From: Streptomyces humi | GTDB taxonomy: Bacteria; Actinomycetota; Actinomycetes; Streptomycetales; Streptomycetaceae | Direction: 5' to 3' | Length of the DNA stretch: 64,000 bases | Assembly (NCBI RefSeq): GCF_001005085.2 | Contig: NZ_LBMU02000070.1 | Location: 62,001 to 126,000, forward strand | Part shown: in pieces, positions 42,282 to 51,423 of the stretch | How the letters are laid out: the number at the start of each line of letters is the position of its first letter | Position numbering within the stretch: position 1 is the first letter of the stretch | Made by a program: the position numbers and the translations under genes | The notes under the pieces: model-generated | What the model saw: the letters and a program-made list of their open reading frames with translations, nothing else | Database searches by the model: none | What the model was told of the DNA's origin: nothing

Positions 42282-43307
42282 ATGGCGAGCATCAAGGACG
42301 TCGCTGCCGCGGCCGGGGTTTCCGTCGCCACGGTGTCGCGCGTCCTGAACGACCATCCGTCGGTCAGCGACGACGCCCGTACCCGGGTACTGGCCGCCGT
42401 CGCGGCGCTGGGCTACCGCCCGAACGCCGTCGCCCGTTCCCTGCGCACCGACCAGACCCGCACCCTCGGCCTGGTCATCAGCGACGTGCTCAACCCGTAC
42501 TTCACCGAGCTGGCCCGCTCCGTGGAGGAGGCGGCCCGCGCCCTCGGCTACAGCGTCATCATCGGCAACGCCGACGAACGGCCCGAGCTCCAGGACCACC
42601 ACGTGCGGACCCTGCTCGACCGGCGGATCGACGGGCTGCTGGTCTCCCCCACCGACGGCGGTTCGCCGCTGATGCTGGAGGCGGCCAGGGGCGGCACGCC
42701 GATGGTCTTCGTCGACCGGTGGATCCCGGGCGTCGACGTGCCGGTGGTCCGCTCGGACGGCCGGGCCGCCGTCCGGGACCTGGTGGCGCACCTGCACGGG
42801 CTGGGGCACCGGCGGCTGGCGATCATCGCGGGACCGGCGGCCACCACCACCGGCAGCGAGCGGGTACGGGCCTTCCGGGAGGCCCTCGCCGAGTACGGCG
42901 TCCCACTCCCCGAGGCCTACATAGGCCAGGGCGACTTCCAGGCCGAGAGCGGCCGGCGGGTCACCGAGGGTTTCCTCGACCTGCCCGAGCCGCCCGAGGT
43001 GATCTTCGCCGCCGACAACCTGATGGCGCTGGGCGCGCTGGACGCGGTCCGGGCGCGCGGGCTGCGGGTGCCGGACGACGTGGCACTGGCCGCGTTCGAC
43101 GACATCCCGTGGTTCGTGCACACCGACCCGCCCGTCACGGCCGTCGCGCAGCCGACCGGCGAGCTGGGGCGCGCCGCGGTGCGCGCGCTGGTCGACCGTA
43201 TCGAGGGGCGGCCTCCGCAGTCCGTGACCCTCCCCGCCCGGCTCGTCGTACGCCGTTCGTGCGGCGAGAACCCGGACCAGAACGTTCAGAACAGGAGCCA
43301 GTCGTGA
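42282..43307 (+). CDS. LacI-family repressor of the ribose operon
   Basis: 341 aa from the ATG at 42282. The N-terminal HTH and hinge are ASIKDVAAAAGVSVATVSRVLN and NAVARSLRTDQTRTLGLVI. The periplasmic-binding-protein-like core includes IIAGPAATTTGSERVRAF and ALAAFDDIPWF. It heads a coupled operon (GTGA overlap with the ATPase gene). Together with the two operators this supports a ribose-responsive autorepressor, RbsR-like. Sugar specificity is inferred from rbsK and rbsD downstream. Confidence 0.92.
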   Translation: MASIKDVAAAAGVSVATVSRVLNDHPSVSDDARTRVLAAVAALGYRPNAVARSLRTDQTRTLGLVISDVLNPYFTELARSVEEAARALGYSVIIGNADERPELQDHHVRTLLDRRIDGLLVSPTDGGSPLMLEAARGGTPMVFVDRWIPGVDVPVVRSDGRAAVRDLVAHLHGLGHRRLAIIAGPAATTTGSERVRAFREALAEYGVPLPEAYIGQGDFQAESGRRVTEGFLDLPEPPEVIFAADNLMALGALDAVRARGLRVPDDVALAAFDDIPWFVHTDPPVTAVAQPTGELGRAAVRALVDRIEGRPPQSVTLPARLVVRRSCGENPDQNVQNRSQS

Positions 43308-44827
43308 GCAACCAGGACGAGTTGCTGCGCATCGAGGGCATAAGGAAGACCTTCCCCGGCGTGGTCGCGCTCGACAGCGTCGACTTCGACCTGCGCCGCG
43401 GCGAGGTGCACGTACTCCTCGGTGAGAACGGCGCGGGCAAGAGCACCCTCATCAAGATGCTCTCCGGTGCCTACACGCCCGACGCGGGGCGGATCCTGGC
43501 CGACGGCGAGGAGGTGCGCATCCACGGTGCGCAGGACTCCGAGCGGCTCGGGATCGCGACGATCTACCAGGAGTTCAACCTCGTACCGGATCTCACGGTC
43601 GCCGAGAACATCTTCCTGGGCCGGCAGCCGCGCCGCTTCGGGGTGATCGACCGCAAGCGGATGGAGGCCGACGCCGAGGTCCTGCTGGGGCGGGTCGGGG
43701 TCGACGTGTCGCCCCGGGCGCGGGTGCGCGAACTCGGTATCGCCCGTCTCCAGATGGTCGAGATCGCCAAGGCGCTCAGCCTGGACGCGCGGGTGCTCAT
43801 CATGGACGAGCCGACCGCGGTGCTCACCTCCGACGAGGTGGAGAAGCTCTTCACGATCGTGCGCCGGCTGCGCGCGGACGGCGTCGGGATCGTCTTCATC
43901 ACGCACCACCTGGAGGAGATCGCCGCCCTGGGAGACCGGGTGACGGTGATCCGCGACGGCAAGAGCGTGGGCCAGGTGCCCGCCGCCACCCCCGAGGACG
44001 AGCTGGTCCGGCTGATGGTCGGGCGGTCCATCGAGCAGCAGTACCCGCGCGAGCGGGCCGAGACCGGCGCCGCGCTGCTCTCCGTGGAGGGGCTGACCCG
44101 GGACGGTGTCTTCCACGACGTGAGCTTCGAGGTGCACGCCGGCGAGGTCGTCGGCGTCGCGGGCCTGGTGGGCGCCGGACGTACGGAGGTGGTGCGCGCC
44201 GTGTTCGGCGCCGACCCCTACGACAAGGGGGCCGTCCGGGTCTCCGGTACGACGCTGAAGCGGCACGACGTGAACGCGGCCATGTCCGCCGGGATCGGGC
44301 TCGTCCCCGAGGACCGCAAGGGGCAGGGCCTGGTCCTGGACGCCTCCGTCGAGGAGAACCTCGGCCTGGTGACCTTGCGGAAGGCCACCCGGGCCGGGAT
44401 CGTCGATCTCAGGGCGCAGCATGCCGCCGCCGAGCGGATCGCCGGGCAGCTGGGCGTCCGGATGGCGGGCCTCGGCCAGCACGTGCGCACGTTGTCCGGT
44501 GGCAACCAGCAGAAGGTCGTCATCGGCAAGTGGCTGCTCGCCGACACCAAGGTGCTGATCCTCGACGAGCCCACCCGCGGCATCGACGTCGGCGCCAAGG
44601 TCGAGATCTACCAACTGATCAATGAGCTGACGGCCGCCGGGGCCGCCGTACTGATGATCTCCAGCGATCTGCCCGAGGTGCTCGGTATGAGCGACCGGGT
44701 GCTGGTGATGGCCCAGGGCCGGCTCGCGGGCGAGCTGACCGCGGAAGAGGCCACCCAGGACGCCGTGATGGCGCTCGCCGTCAGCAACCCCACCATGACC
44801 GACAAGGAGGCCGCTCGTGGCCACTGA
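43304..44827 (+). CDS. rbsA: Ribose ABC transporter, double-ATPase subunit
   Basis: 507 aa from the GTG at 43304. Two ABC domains in tandem. The first has Walker A LLGENGAGKSTLIK and Walker B LIMDEPTAVL. The second has a degenerate P-loop (GVAGLVGAGRTEVVR), signature LSGGNQQK and Walker B LILDEPTRGIDVG. This is the RbsA/MglA layout that powers sugar uptake. It overlaps the regulator by 4 bases and the permease fusion by 11, so it is tightly coupled. Confidence 0.93.
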   Translation: MSNQDELLRIEGIRKTFPGVVALDSVDFDLRRGEVHVLLGENGAGKSTLIKMLSGAYTPDAGRILADGEEVRIHGAQDSERLGIATIYQEFNLVPDLTVAENIFLGRQPRRFGVIDRKRMEADAEVLLGRVGVDVSPRARVRELGIARLQMVEIAKALSLDARVLIMDEPTAVLTSDEVEKLFTIVRRLRADGVGIVFITHHLEEIAALGDRVTVIRDGKSVGQVPAATPEDELVRLMVGRSIEQQYPRERAETGAALLSVEGLTRDGVFHDVSFEVHAGEVVGVAGLVGAGRTEVVRAVFGADPYDKGAVRVSGTTLKRHDVNAAMSAGIGLVPEDRKGQGLVLDASVEENLGLVTLRKATRAGIVDLRAQHAAAERIAGQLGVRMAGLGQHVRTLSGGNQQKVVIGKWLLADTKVLILDEPTRGIDVGAKVEIYQLINELTAAGAAVLMISSDLPEVLGMSDRVLVMAQGRLAGELTAEEATQDAVMALAVSNPTMTDKEAARGH

Positions 44828-46754
44828 CACGCTCAAGAGCACCACTACGGGCGCCGGTGGCGTACGCCGGCTGCTCCTCGACAACGGCGCGCTCACCGCG
44901 CTGATCGTCCTCGTCATCGCCATGTCGGCGCTGTCCGGTGACTTCCTGACCACCGACAACCTGCTGAACGTCGGCGTCCAGGCGGCCGTGACGGCCATCC
45001 TCGCCTTCGGCGTGACCTTCGTGATCGTGTCGGCCGGCATCGACCTGTCGGTCGGCTCGGTGGCGGCCCTGTCGGCGACCGTGCTGGCCTGGAGCGCGAC
45101 CCAGAACGGGGTACCGGTCGTCATCGCGGTGGTGCTCGCGGTCCTCACCGGTGTCGCGGCCGGGCTCGTGAACGGCTTCCTCATCGCGTACGGCAGGCTG
45201 CCGTCGTTCATCGCGACGCTCGCGATGCTGTCGGTGGCGCGCGGTCTGTCGCTGGTGATCTCCGGGGGCTCCCCGATCGCGTTCCCCGACTCGGTCTCGC
45301 ACCTCGGTGACACGCTCGGCGGCTGGCTGCCGGTGCCGGTGCTCGTCATGGTCGTGATGGGGCTGATCGCGGCCTTCGTGCTGGGCCGGACCTACATCGG
45401 CCGTTCCATGTACGCCATCGGCGGCAACGAGGAGGCCGCCCGGCTGTCCGGACTGCGGGTCTCGCGGCAGAAGCTCGCCATCTACGCGCTGTCCGGGCTG
45501 TTCGCGGCCGTCGCGGGCATCGTGCTGGCGGCCCGGCTGTCGTCCGCGCAGCCGCAGGCCGCCAACGGCTACGAGCTGGACGCGATCGCCGCGGTCGTCA
45601 TCGGCGGCGCCTCGCTGGCCGGCGGCACGGGCAAGGCGTCCGGGACGCTGATCGGCGCGCTGATCCTCGCGGTGCTGCGCAACGGCCTCAACCTGCTCAA
45701 CGTCTCCGCGTTCTGGCAGCAGGTCGTCATCGGTGTCGTCATCGCGCTGGCGGTGCTCCTCGACACCATGCGCCGCAAGGCCGGGGCCACCCCGGCGGCG
45801 CCCCGGATCGGCGGGAGCAAGGGGAAGCAGGCCGGGACGTACGCGCTCGCGGTGGTCATCACCGTGGCGCTGGCGGCCGCGACCTCCCTGCTGCACACGG
45901 GCTCCGCCTCCGGCACGCCGAAGGTCGGGCTGTCGCTGTCCACCCTGAACAACCCGTTCTTCGTGCAGATCCGGTCCGGCGCCGAGGCCGAGGCGAAGAA
46001 GCTGGGCGTGGACCTGACCGTCACGGACGCCCAGAACGACGCCTCGCAGCAGGCCAACCAGCTTCAGAACTTCACCAGTTCCGGGCTCGGCGCGATCATC
46101 GTCAACCCGGTGGACTCGGACGCGGCGAGCAACTCCGTGAAGGCCGCCGACAAGGCGGACATCCCCGTCATCGCGGTCGACCGGGGCGTCAACGACGCCA
46201 AGACCGACACGCTGGTCGCCTCCGACAACGTCAGGGGCGGTGAGCTGGCCGCCCAGACGATCGCGGACAAGCTCAACGGCCACGGCAAGATCGTGATCCT
46301 CCAGGGCCAGGCCGGCACCTCGGCCGCCCGGGAGCGGGCGCAGGGCTTCGCCAACGGGCTCAAGGCCTACCCCGGTATCCAGGTGGTGGCGCAGCAGCCG
46401 GCCGACTTCGACCGCACCAAGGGCCTCGACGTGATGTCGAACCTGCTCCAGGCCCACCCGGACATCCAGGGTGTCGTCGCCGCCAACGACGAGATGGCGC
46501 TCGGCGCGATCAAGGCGCTGGGTTCCAAGGCCGGTACGTCGGTCTCGGTGGTCGGCTTCGACGGCACCCCGGACGGCCTGACCGCGGTCAAGAACGGCAC
46601 GCTGTACGCCTCGGTCGCGCAGCAGCCCTCGCAGCTCGGGAAGATCGCCGTGGACAGCGCGCTCAAGGCGATTCAGGACAAGAGGATCGACCCGACGATC
46701 AAGGTGCCGGTGAAGGTGATCACGAAGGCCAACGTGGCGGGCTTCACGGGCTGA
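44817..46754 (+). CDS. Ribose ABC permease fused to its substrate-binding protein (RbsC-RbsB)
   Basis: 645 aa in one frame from the GTG at 44817, with AAGGAGG upstream. Residues 20-330 are an RbsC-type permease (FVIVSAGIDLSVGSVAALSA, GGNEEAARLSGLRV, GGASLAGGTGKASGTLIGA). A basic linker and one extra helix (about 342-360, TYALAVVITVALAAATSLL) lead to a complete periplasmic-binding-protein fold from about 365 (GLSLSTLNNPFFVQIRSGAE ... VVGFDGTPDG). The binding domain thus stays tethered outside. No separate rbsB or rbsC gene is present. Confidence 0.92.
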   Translation: MATDTLKSTTTGAGGVRRLLLDNGALTALIVLVIAMSALSGDFLTTDNLLNVGVQAAVTAILAFGVTFVIVSAGIDLSVGSVAALSATVLAWSATQNGVPVVIAVVLAVLTGVAAGLVNGFLIAYGRLPSFIATLAMLSVARGLSLVISGGSPIAFPDSVSHLGDTLGGWLPVPVLVMVVMGLIAAFVLGRTYIGRSMYAIGGNEEAARLSGLRVSRQKLAIYALSGLFAAVAGIVLAARLSSAQPQAANGYELDAIAAVVIGGASLAGGTGKASGTLIGALILAVLRNGLNLLNVSAFWQQVVIGVVIALAVLLDTMRRKAGATPAAPRIGGSKGKQAGTYALAVVITVALAAATSLLHTGSASGTPKVGLSLSTLNNPFFVQIRSGAEAEAKKLGVDLTVTDAQNDASQQANQLQNFTSSGLGAIIVNPVDSDAASNSVKAADKADIPVIAVDRGVNDAKTDTLVASDNVRGGELAAQTIADKLNGHGKIVILQGQAGTSAARERAQGFANGLKAYPGIQVVAQQPADFDRTKGLDVMSNLLQAHPDIQGVVAANDEMALGAIKALGSKAGTSVSVVGFDGTPDGLTAVKNGTLYASVAQQPSQLGKIAVDSALKAIQDKRIDPTIKVPVKVITKANVAGFTG

Positions 46755-46857
46755 GGCACCGACGAGTCACCGCTGAGGCACTGCCGAGACGGCCGGGGCG
46801 TTCACTTCGGTGTGCGGCCCGGCCGCCTCGTCGCTCATTCGCATAGGGAGTCATGTG

Positions 46858-47760
46858 ATGTACGACTACGACCTCCTGGTCGTGGGATCGGCCAACGCCG
46901 ACCTGGTCATCGAGGTCGAACGGCGGCCGGCCGCCGGTGAGACGGTGCTCGGCGGCGACCTCGCCACGCACCCCGGCGGCAAGGGCGCCAACCAGGCGGT
47001 CGCCGCCGCCCGGCTCGGCGCCCGTACCGCCCTGCTGGCCCGGGTCGGCGACGACGCGCACGGCAGGCTGCTGCTCGACTCGCAGCGGGCGGCCGGGGCG
47101 GACACGGCCGGCGTGCTGGTCGGCGGGGCGCCGACGGGCGTCGCGCTGATCACCGTGGACCCCTCCGGTGACAACAGCATCGTGGTGTCCCCCGGCGCCA
47201 ACGGGCGTCTCACGCCTGCCGACGTACAGGCCGCGGCCGGCCTCCTGGGCGCCTCCCGGGTGGTCTCCGCACAGCTGGAGATCCCGCTGGAGACGGTGGT
47301 GGAGGTGGTACGGAGCATGGCGCCCGGCAGCCGTTTCGTGCTCAACCCGTCCCCGCCGCTGCCGCTGCCCGCCGAGGTGCTGGCGGCCTGCGACCCGCTG
47401 ATCGTCAACGAGCACGAGGCGAAGGTGATCCTCGGTGAGACGGGCGCGGACGGGGAGCCGGCCGACTGGGCCCGGCTGCTGCTCGCGAAGGGTCCGAGGT
47501 CGGTGGTGGTGACGCTGGGCGCGGACGGCGCGCTGGTGGCCGACGGCGACGGCGTGACGGCGGTGCCGTCCGTGCAGGTGGCCGCGGTGGACACCACGGG
47601 CGCCGGGGACGCGTTCACGGCTGCCCTCGCGGTACGGCTGGGCGCCGGCGCGGCGCTGCCGGAGGCGGCGGCGTACGCGGCCCGGGTCGGGGCGGCGGCG
47701 GTGACCCGGCGGGGTGCGCAGGAGTCGTACCCGACGGCGGCGGAGGTCGAGGCGCTGTGA
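46858..47760 (+). CDS. rbsK: Ribokinase
   Basis: 300 aa from the ATG at 46858, about 8 bases after AGGGAG. PfkB family: the N-terminal VVGSANADLVIEVERRPAAGETV and GGKGANQAVAAARLGA bind substrate, and DTTGAGDAFTAALAV near residue 245 holds the catalytic Asp. It phosphorylates ribose at O5 after uptake. It lies 103 bases after the permease fusion and is coupled to rbsD by a GTGA overlap. Confidence 0.93.
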   Translation: MYDYDLLVVGSANADLVIEVERRPAAGETVLGGDLATHPGGKGANQAVAAARLGARTALLARVGDDAHGRLLLDSQRAAGADTAGVLVGGAPTGVALITVDPSGDNSIVVSPGANGRLTPADVQAAAGLLGASRVVSAQLEIPLETVVEVVRSMAPGSRFVLNPSPPLPLPAEVLAACDPLIVNEHEAKVILGETGADGEPADWARLLLAKGPRSVVVTLGADGALVADGDGVTAVPSVQVAAVDTTGAGDAFTAALAVRLGAGAALPEAAAYAARVGAAAVTRRGAQESYPTAAEVEAL

Positions 47761-48146
47761 GGAAGGCGGGCATTCTCAACCGTCATCTCGCCGGTGCGCT
47801 GGCCGAGTTGGGACACGGGCACGGGGTGCTGGTCTGCGACGCCGGGATGCCGATCCCGCACGGGCCACGGGTCGTGGACCTCGCCTTCCGGGCCGGGGTG
47901 CCGTCCTTCGCCGAGGTGCTGGAGGGGCTGCTGGAGGAGCTGGTCGTGGAGGGCGCGACGGCGGCGACGGAGATCCGCGAGGCCAATCCGGCCGCGGCCG
48001 CCCTCCTGGACGGCCACTTCCCCGGCCTGGCCCTGGTCCCGCACGAACACCTGAAGGAACTGTCGGCGGACGCCCGGCTGGTCGTCCGCACGGGCGAGGC
48101 CCGGCCGTACGCGAACGTACTGCTGCGCTGCGGGGTGTTCTTCTAG
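47757..48146 (+). CDS. rbsD: D-ribose pyranase
   Basis: 129 aa from the GTG at 47757 that overlaps the rbsK stop. Landmarks are MRKAGILNRHLAGALAELGH, VCDAGMPIP and the C-terminal RTGEARPYANVLLRCGVFF. It interconverts beta-pyranose and furanose forms of ribose so that ribokinase can use them. It is the last gene of the ribose operon. Confidence 0.95.
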   Translation: MRKAGILNRHLAGALAELGHGHGVLVCDAGMPIPHGPRVVDLAFRAGVPSFAEVLEGLLEELVVEGATAATEIREANPAAAALLDGHFPGLALVPHEHLKELSADARLVVRTGEARPYANVLLRCGVFF

Positions 48147-48239
48147 GAGGGGTGCCCTTCCTGGCGTGGGGTGCGGTGCCCCGGCGGCCGTCGAATATCG
48201 GTGGATCCTCCGTTGCGGTCAGGGCAGAATCCACCGCAT

Positions 48240-48266
48240 CCGGGATCCGGGATCCGGGATCCGGGG
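48240..48266. repeat. 7-bp tandem repeat CCGGGAT
   Basis: Three perfect copies of CCGGGAT plus a partial fourth just before the next gene, creating GGATCC sites. It is close to a TTG start and ribosome-binding region, so slippage could alter the 5' leader. Confidence 0.8.
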
Positions 48267-48281
48267 CGAGGGGGAGCCTGT

Positions 48282-49340
48282 TTGGACGTGTTCGCGTGTG
48301 CCGGGTGCGGTACGGAGCTGACGGCGCCGGTGTCCCGGGTCGCCCTCCCCGTCCACACGCACCACGGGGGGTGGGAGCAACTCCACCCGCCGCTGATGGA
48401 GCCCGCGACCTACGCCGTCGACCCCGAGCCCACCGGACCGCCCTGGCGCCCGTGGAACGAGGTCGGAGCGGACGCGGCTGCCCGGCAGGGCGTGTTCGCG
48501 CCGGTGTACTCCGTCTCCTTCGGGGCGCGGAACCGGATCGTCATCGCCCCTGGGGACTCCCGGTCCATGGTCCTGATCCCCGACAGGTGCGAAGGCTACT
48601 GCCGGGGTGTGGACGGCCGGGCCGGTCCCAACCTGGCGTGCGTGGGATGCGGGCGGGCCGTGGCGACCCGTATGGACGACTGCGGCATGTGGCAGACGGT
48701 GTGGCTCGAGCCCGCCGCGGTCGTACGCCGCCCCTCGGGGCTCCCGGCCGGCCCGCCTCCCGACTGGGACGATCTGGAACGCGCCGAGCACCGCGTCCCG
48801 CCCGTCGAACCCGACGGGTCGTGGAGCCGTCGCTGGGAGGCGGCGGTCGGAGTCGCACTGGCCCATCTCGTGGCGGTCACCGAGGACCGCCCGGTGAACC
48901 TCCCTGACGGCCCCGTCGCCGAGTTGCTCGGCCACGCCGTCGGCCGGTACCTCCCCGCCGGGCCCGGAGCCCGGTCCGTGGGGCTGGCCGGCCCGGGGAT
49001 CCACCTGCCCCGGCCCCGTCCCGACATCCTCCTCGTCCCCCGCCATCCCCTCACGGGGGCGCCCTGGCGTCCGCCGGGCGACGAGGAGGCTGTGGTGCCG
49101 CTGGACAGCGGGGTCTGGGCCTACCTCGCCCATCCGGGCGAAACCTCACCGATCCCCGCGACCGGAGGCCTGCCGGAGGGCGTCCTACGGGACGACTACC
49201 CCCTGCCGCCACGTCCCTGGTGCCCCCTGACGCCTCACCACGGCGCCTTCGGGTACACCCTGGTCCGGCTCCCCGCCGTACGCGCGCCCCGGCTGCACCG
49301 GTATCACGACGCGTCCCACAGAGCCCTGCACCCGAGGTAG
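48282..49340 (+). CDS. Hypothetical Cys-rich protein
   Basis: 352 aa from a TTG 5 bases after GGGGGAG. A GTG at 48288 is an alternative. The start reads MDVFACAGCGTEL. Two more Cys clusters follow (RCEGYC, then CVGCGRAVATRMDDCGMW), which together could bind zinc. The rest is a mixed alpha/beta region with many Pro and ends in LVRLPAVRAPRLHRYHDASH. I recognise no family. The GC-rich codon use is normal. It may be a Streptomyces-restricted cytoplasmic protein. Confidence 0.75.
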   Translation: MDVFACAGCGTELTAPVSRVALPVHTHHGGWEQLHPPLMEPATYAVDPEPTGPPWRPWNEVGADAAARQGVFAPVYSVSFGARNRIVIAPGDSRSMVLIPDRCEGYCRGVDGRAGPNLACVGCGRAVATRMDDCGMWQTVWLEPAAVVRRPSGLPAGPPPDWDDLERAEHRVPPVEPDGSWSRRWEAAVGVALAHLVAVTEDRPVNLPDGPVAELLGHAVGRYLPAGPGARSVGLAGPGIHLPRPRPDILLVPRHPLTGAPWRPPGDEEAVVPLDSGVWAYLAHPGETSPIPATGGLPEGVLRDDYPLPPRPWCPLTPHHGAFGYTLVRLPAVRAPRLHRYHDASHRALHPR

Positions 49341-49565
49341 ACGAAAACGAGGCGGCGTGGGCGGCGACGTCCGCCGCGGGCGCCGCCTACCTGCCCACCT
49401 CGGCCGAGGCCACGCAGGTCAAGCACGTCCTCGGAGCCGGCGCCCAGGCGGCCGGAGCGGCCGGACTCGTCGTGGTGGACGCGCTCCCGCGCTTCCCTGC
49501 GGCGCCGAGTGGCGGCGGACGGGTGGGTGAGCTGGTCCGCGGGCCGGACGCCGGCCTTCGCTCGC

Positions 49566-49838
49566 TCAGGGAGCAGCGGGGCGTGACCCGGGCGCGGCCA
49601 TGCGAACGATGACCCGGCCGCTGTTGCCCGTGGGGGTTTCCACCGCGTGGTACAGCTTCTTGATGTGCTTCTGCGCGAGGAACGCCAGCACCCGCTGCTT
49701 CAGCTGACCCGATCCTTTGCCCGGAATGAACTCGACGACGTCCTCGCCGGTGTGCGCCGCCCTGAAGAGGGTCTGTCGCAGCGTCAGCTCGATGTCACGG
49801 TTGTTCTTGAAGATCGGATGCAGATCCACGGTGATCAC
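49566..49838 (-). CDS. Small Smr-domain protein
   Basis: 90 aa from the GTG at 49838. ITVDLHPIFKNNRDIE is the DLHG-like motif of Smr, and GEDVVEFIPGKGSGQLKQRVLAFL is the GKGSGxL loop. These are the hallmarks of the MutS2 C-terminal nuclease-type Smr fold. It is a stand-alone domain, so it may nick or bind nucleic acid in the cytoplasm. No mutS2 body is present. Upstream is a weak GGACAAGA. Confidence 0.85.
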   Translation of the reverse strand: MITVDLHPIFKNNRDIELTLRQTLFRAAHTGEDVVEFIPGKGSGQLKQRVLAFLAQKHIKKLYHAVETPTGNSGRVIVRMAAPGSRPAAP

Positions 49839-49949
49839 TCTTGTCCGCCCCCAGAAGTCGGGATGATCACGGCCACGATCCGGACCACCGCACGCCAACC
49901 TACCGTGGCGGCCACGACTCCGCCGCGTCTCCCGGGGCTCCGCGCCGGC

Positions 49950-50270
49950 CTACGCGCCGGGCGGGCGGAAGTCGACCTGTCTGCGGGTGGCCTCGTCGAT
50001 CTCCTCGAGGGTGAGGAGGGGGGTGGCCCGGGTGTGGAGGGCGCCGCTGGCCTTGACGCCGAGGCTGACGGCGGCCATGGAGACCGGGTCGGGGAAGTCG
50101 AGGACGCACACGAAGTCGTCCTCCCCGAAGGAGAAGTACATGGCCTCGACCGTGCCGCCGAGGCCGGCGACCACCTGCTCCACGGCGGCGCGGCGGCCGG
50201 CTCCGCCTTCCCTGAGCAAACCCTTCGCGCCCTCGGACGTGTAGGTGGCCTGGATGAGGAACTTCGGCAT
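49950..50270 (-). CDS. GYD-domain protein
   Basis: 106 aa from the ATG at 50270 with AGGGAG upstream. PKFLIQATYTSEGAKGLL and GGTVEAMYFSFGEDDFVCVLDFPDPVSMAAVSL are typical of the GYD family of small alpha-beta proteins, whose function is unknown. It is divergent from the ABC importer operon, 166 bases apart from that operon's start. Confidence 0.85.
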   Translation of the reverse strand: MPKFLIQATYTSEGAKGLLREGGAGRRAAVEQVVAGLGGTVEAMYFSFGEDDFVCVLDFPDPVSMAAVSLGVKASGALHTRATPLLTLEEIDEATRRQVDFRPPGA

Positions 50271-50436
50271 AGGGGCGCTCCCTGCACGTGACGTGTCGGC
50301 TCCGGGTGTCCTTCCCGCCGTCGCGTTCGCCGCCTTGCGGCGGACGGCCGGATTCACCCGTACGGCACATCGTCGGGAACCCGAAAGCCGGTCCCGGACT
50401 GTAGAGATCATGACAATAACGGGTAGTGATGCCGAC

Positions 50437-51423
50437 ATGCCTTTACGTCGGTCACTCCGGTTACGTCGATCACGTTCGGGAACGACACGCACCGCCGTGC
50501 TCCTCGCCGCCGCGGCGCTGGTCCTGGCGGGCTGTGACAGCGGCGGCGGCGCGCACGACGGCGACGGGCGGCAGCAGCTGACCGTGGCGGCGCTGCCGCT
50601 CACCGACTCCGCCGCCCTCTATCTGGCCCGGGACCGCGGGCTGTTCGCCAAGGAGGGTCTGGACGTCCGCATCCAGCCCGTGCAGCAGAGCATCCAGGCG
50701 TTGCCCGCGTTGCTCAAGGGACAGGTCGACGTCATCGCGAGCGCGAACTACGTCACCTACCTCCAGGCGTACGAGAAGGGCACCCTGGACCTGCGGATCC
50801 TCGCCGAGGGCGTGCGGATCGCGCCGCACATGATGGATGTCCTCGTGCCCAAGGACTCCGCCCTGAAGTCGCCCGCGGACCTCGCCGGCAAGAAGGTCGC
50901 CGTCGCCGTCCTGAACAACATCCAGTCCCTCACCCTGAACGCGATCCTCGACGCCCGGCACGCCGGCCGGCCCGTCTACCGGCAGATCCTGTTCCCGCAG
51001 ATGGGCCCGGCCCTGCAACGGGACCAGGTGGACGCCGTGCACGCGGTCGAGCCCTTCGACACGGCCATCCGGGGCGACCTGGGCGCCCGGGTGCTGCTCG
51101 ACGGCGGTTCGGGACCGGCGAAGGGCCTGCCCGCCAGCGGGTACGTCACCACGGCCGCCTTCGTGAAGAAGAACCCGAAGGCGGCGGCGGGCTTCCGGCG
51201 TGCCGTCGAGGCCGCGTCCGCACTCGCCGCCGAGGACCCGTCGGCGGTGCGCACCGAACTGCCCGAGTACACCAAGGTGACGGCGGACCAGGCCGGGTCG
51301 ATCCACCTGCCGGCCTATCCGCCGACCGCCGATCCGGCCGCCCTGCGCCGGCTCGTCCGGCTCATGCGGACGCAGGGGCTGCTGACGAAGGACATCGACC
51401 CGGCACCCCTGCTGGTGAAATGA
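50437..51423 (+). CDS. NitT/TauT-type ABC substrate-binding lipoprotein
   Basis: 328 aa from the ATG at 50437. An in-frame ATG 27 bases earlier is possible, and neither has a strong ribosome site. Signal peptide with lipobox LVLAGC. The mature protein has the NMT1/SsuA-like fold: TVAALPLTDSAALYLARDRGLF, the ligand cleft QSIQALPALLKGQVDVIASAN and DAVHAVEPFDTAIRG. It binds a small anionic or aromatic compound outside the membrane. Coupled to the permease gene by ATGA, it heads the five-gene operon with the decarboxylase. Confidence 0.87.
   Translation: MPLRRSLRLRRSRSGTTRTAVLLAAAALVLAGCDSGGGAHDGDGRQQLTVAALPLTDSAALYLARDRGLFAKEGLDVRIQPVQQSIQALPALLKGQVDVIASANYVTYLQAYEKGTLDLRILAEGVRIAPHMMDVLVPKDSALKSPADLAGKKVAVAVLNNIQSLTLNAILDARHAGRPVYRQILFPQMGPALQRDQVDAVHAVEPFDTAIRGDLGARVLLDGGSGPAKGLPASGYVTTAAFVKKNPKAAAGFRRAVEAASALAAEDPSAVRTELPEYTKVTADQAGSIHLPAYPPTADPAALRRLVRLMRTQGLLTKDIDPAPLLVK

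Noticed and set aside
49347..49612. Possible gene remnant reading DENEAAWAATSAAG after the hypothetical protein
   Set aside because: No start codon with a ribosome site, and it overlaps the Smr gene end; too weak to annotate.
50401..50436. Leaderless promoter or riboswitch before the importer operon
   Set aside because: Some -10-like sequence (TAGTGAT) is present, but no convincing -35 or structured aptamer could be drawn.
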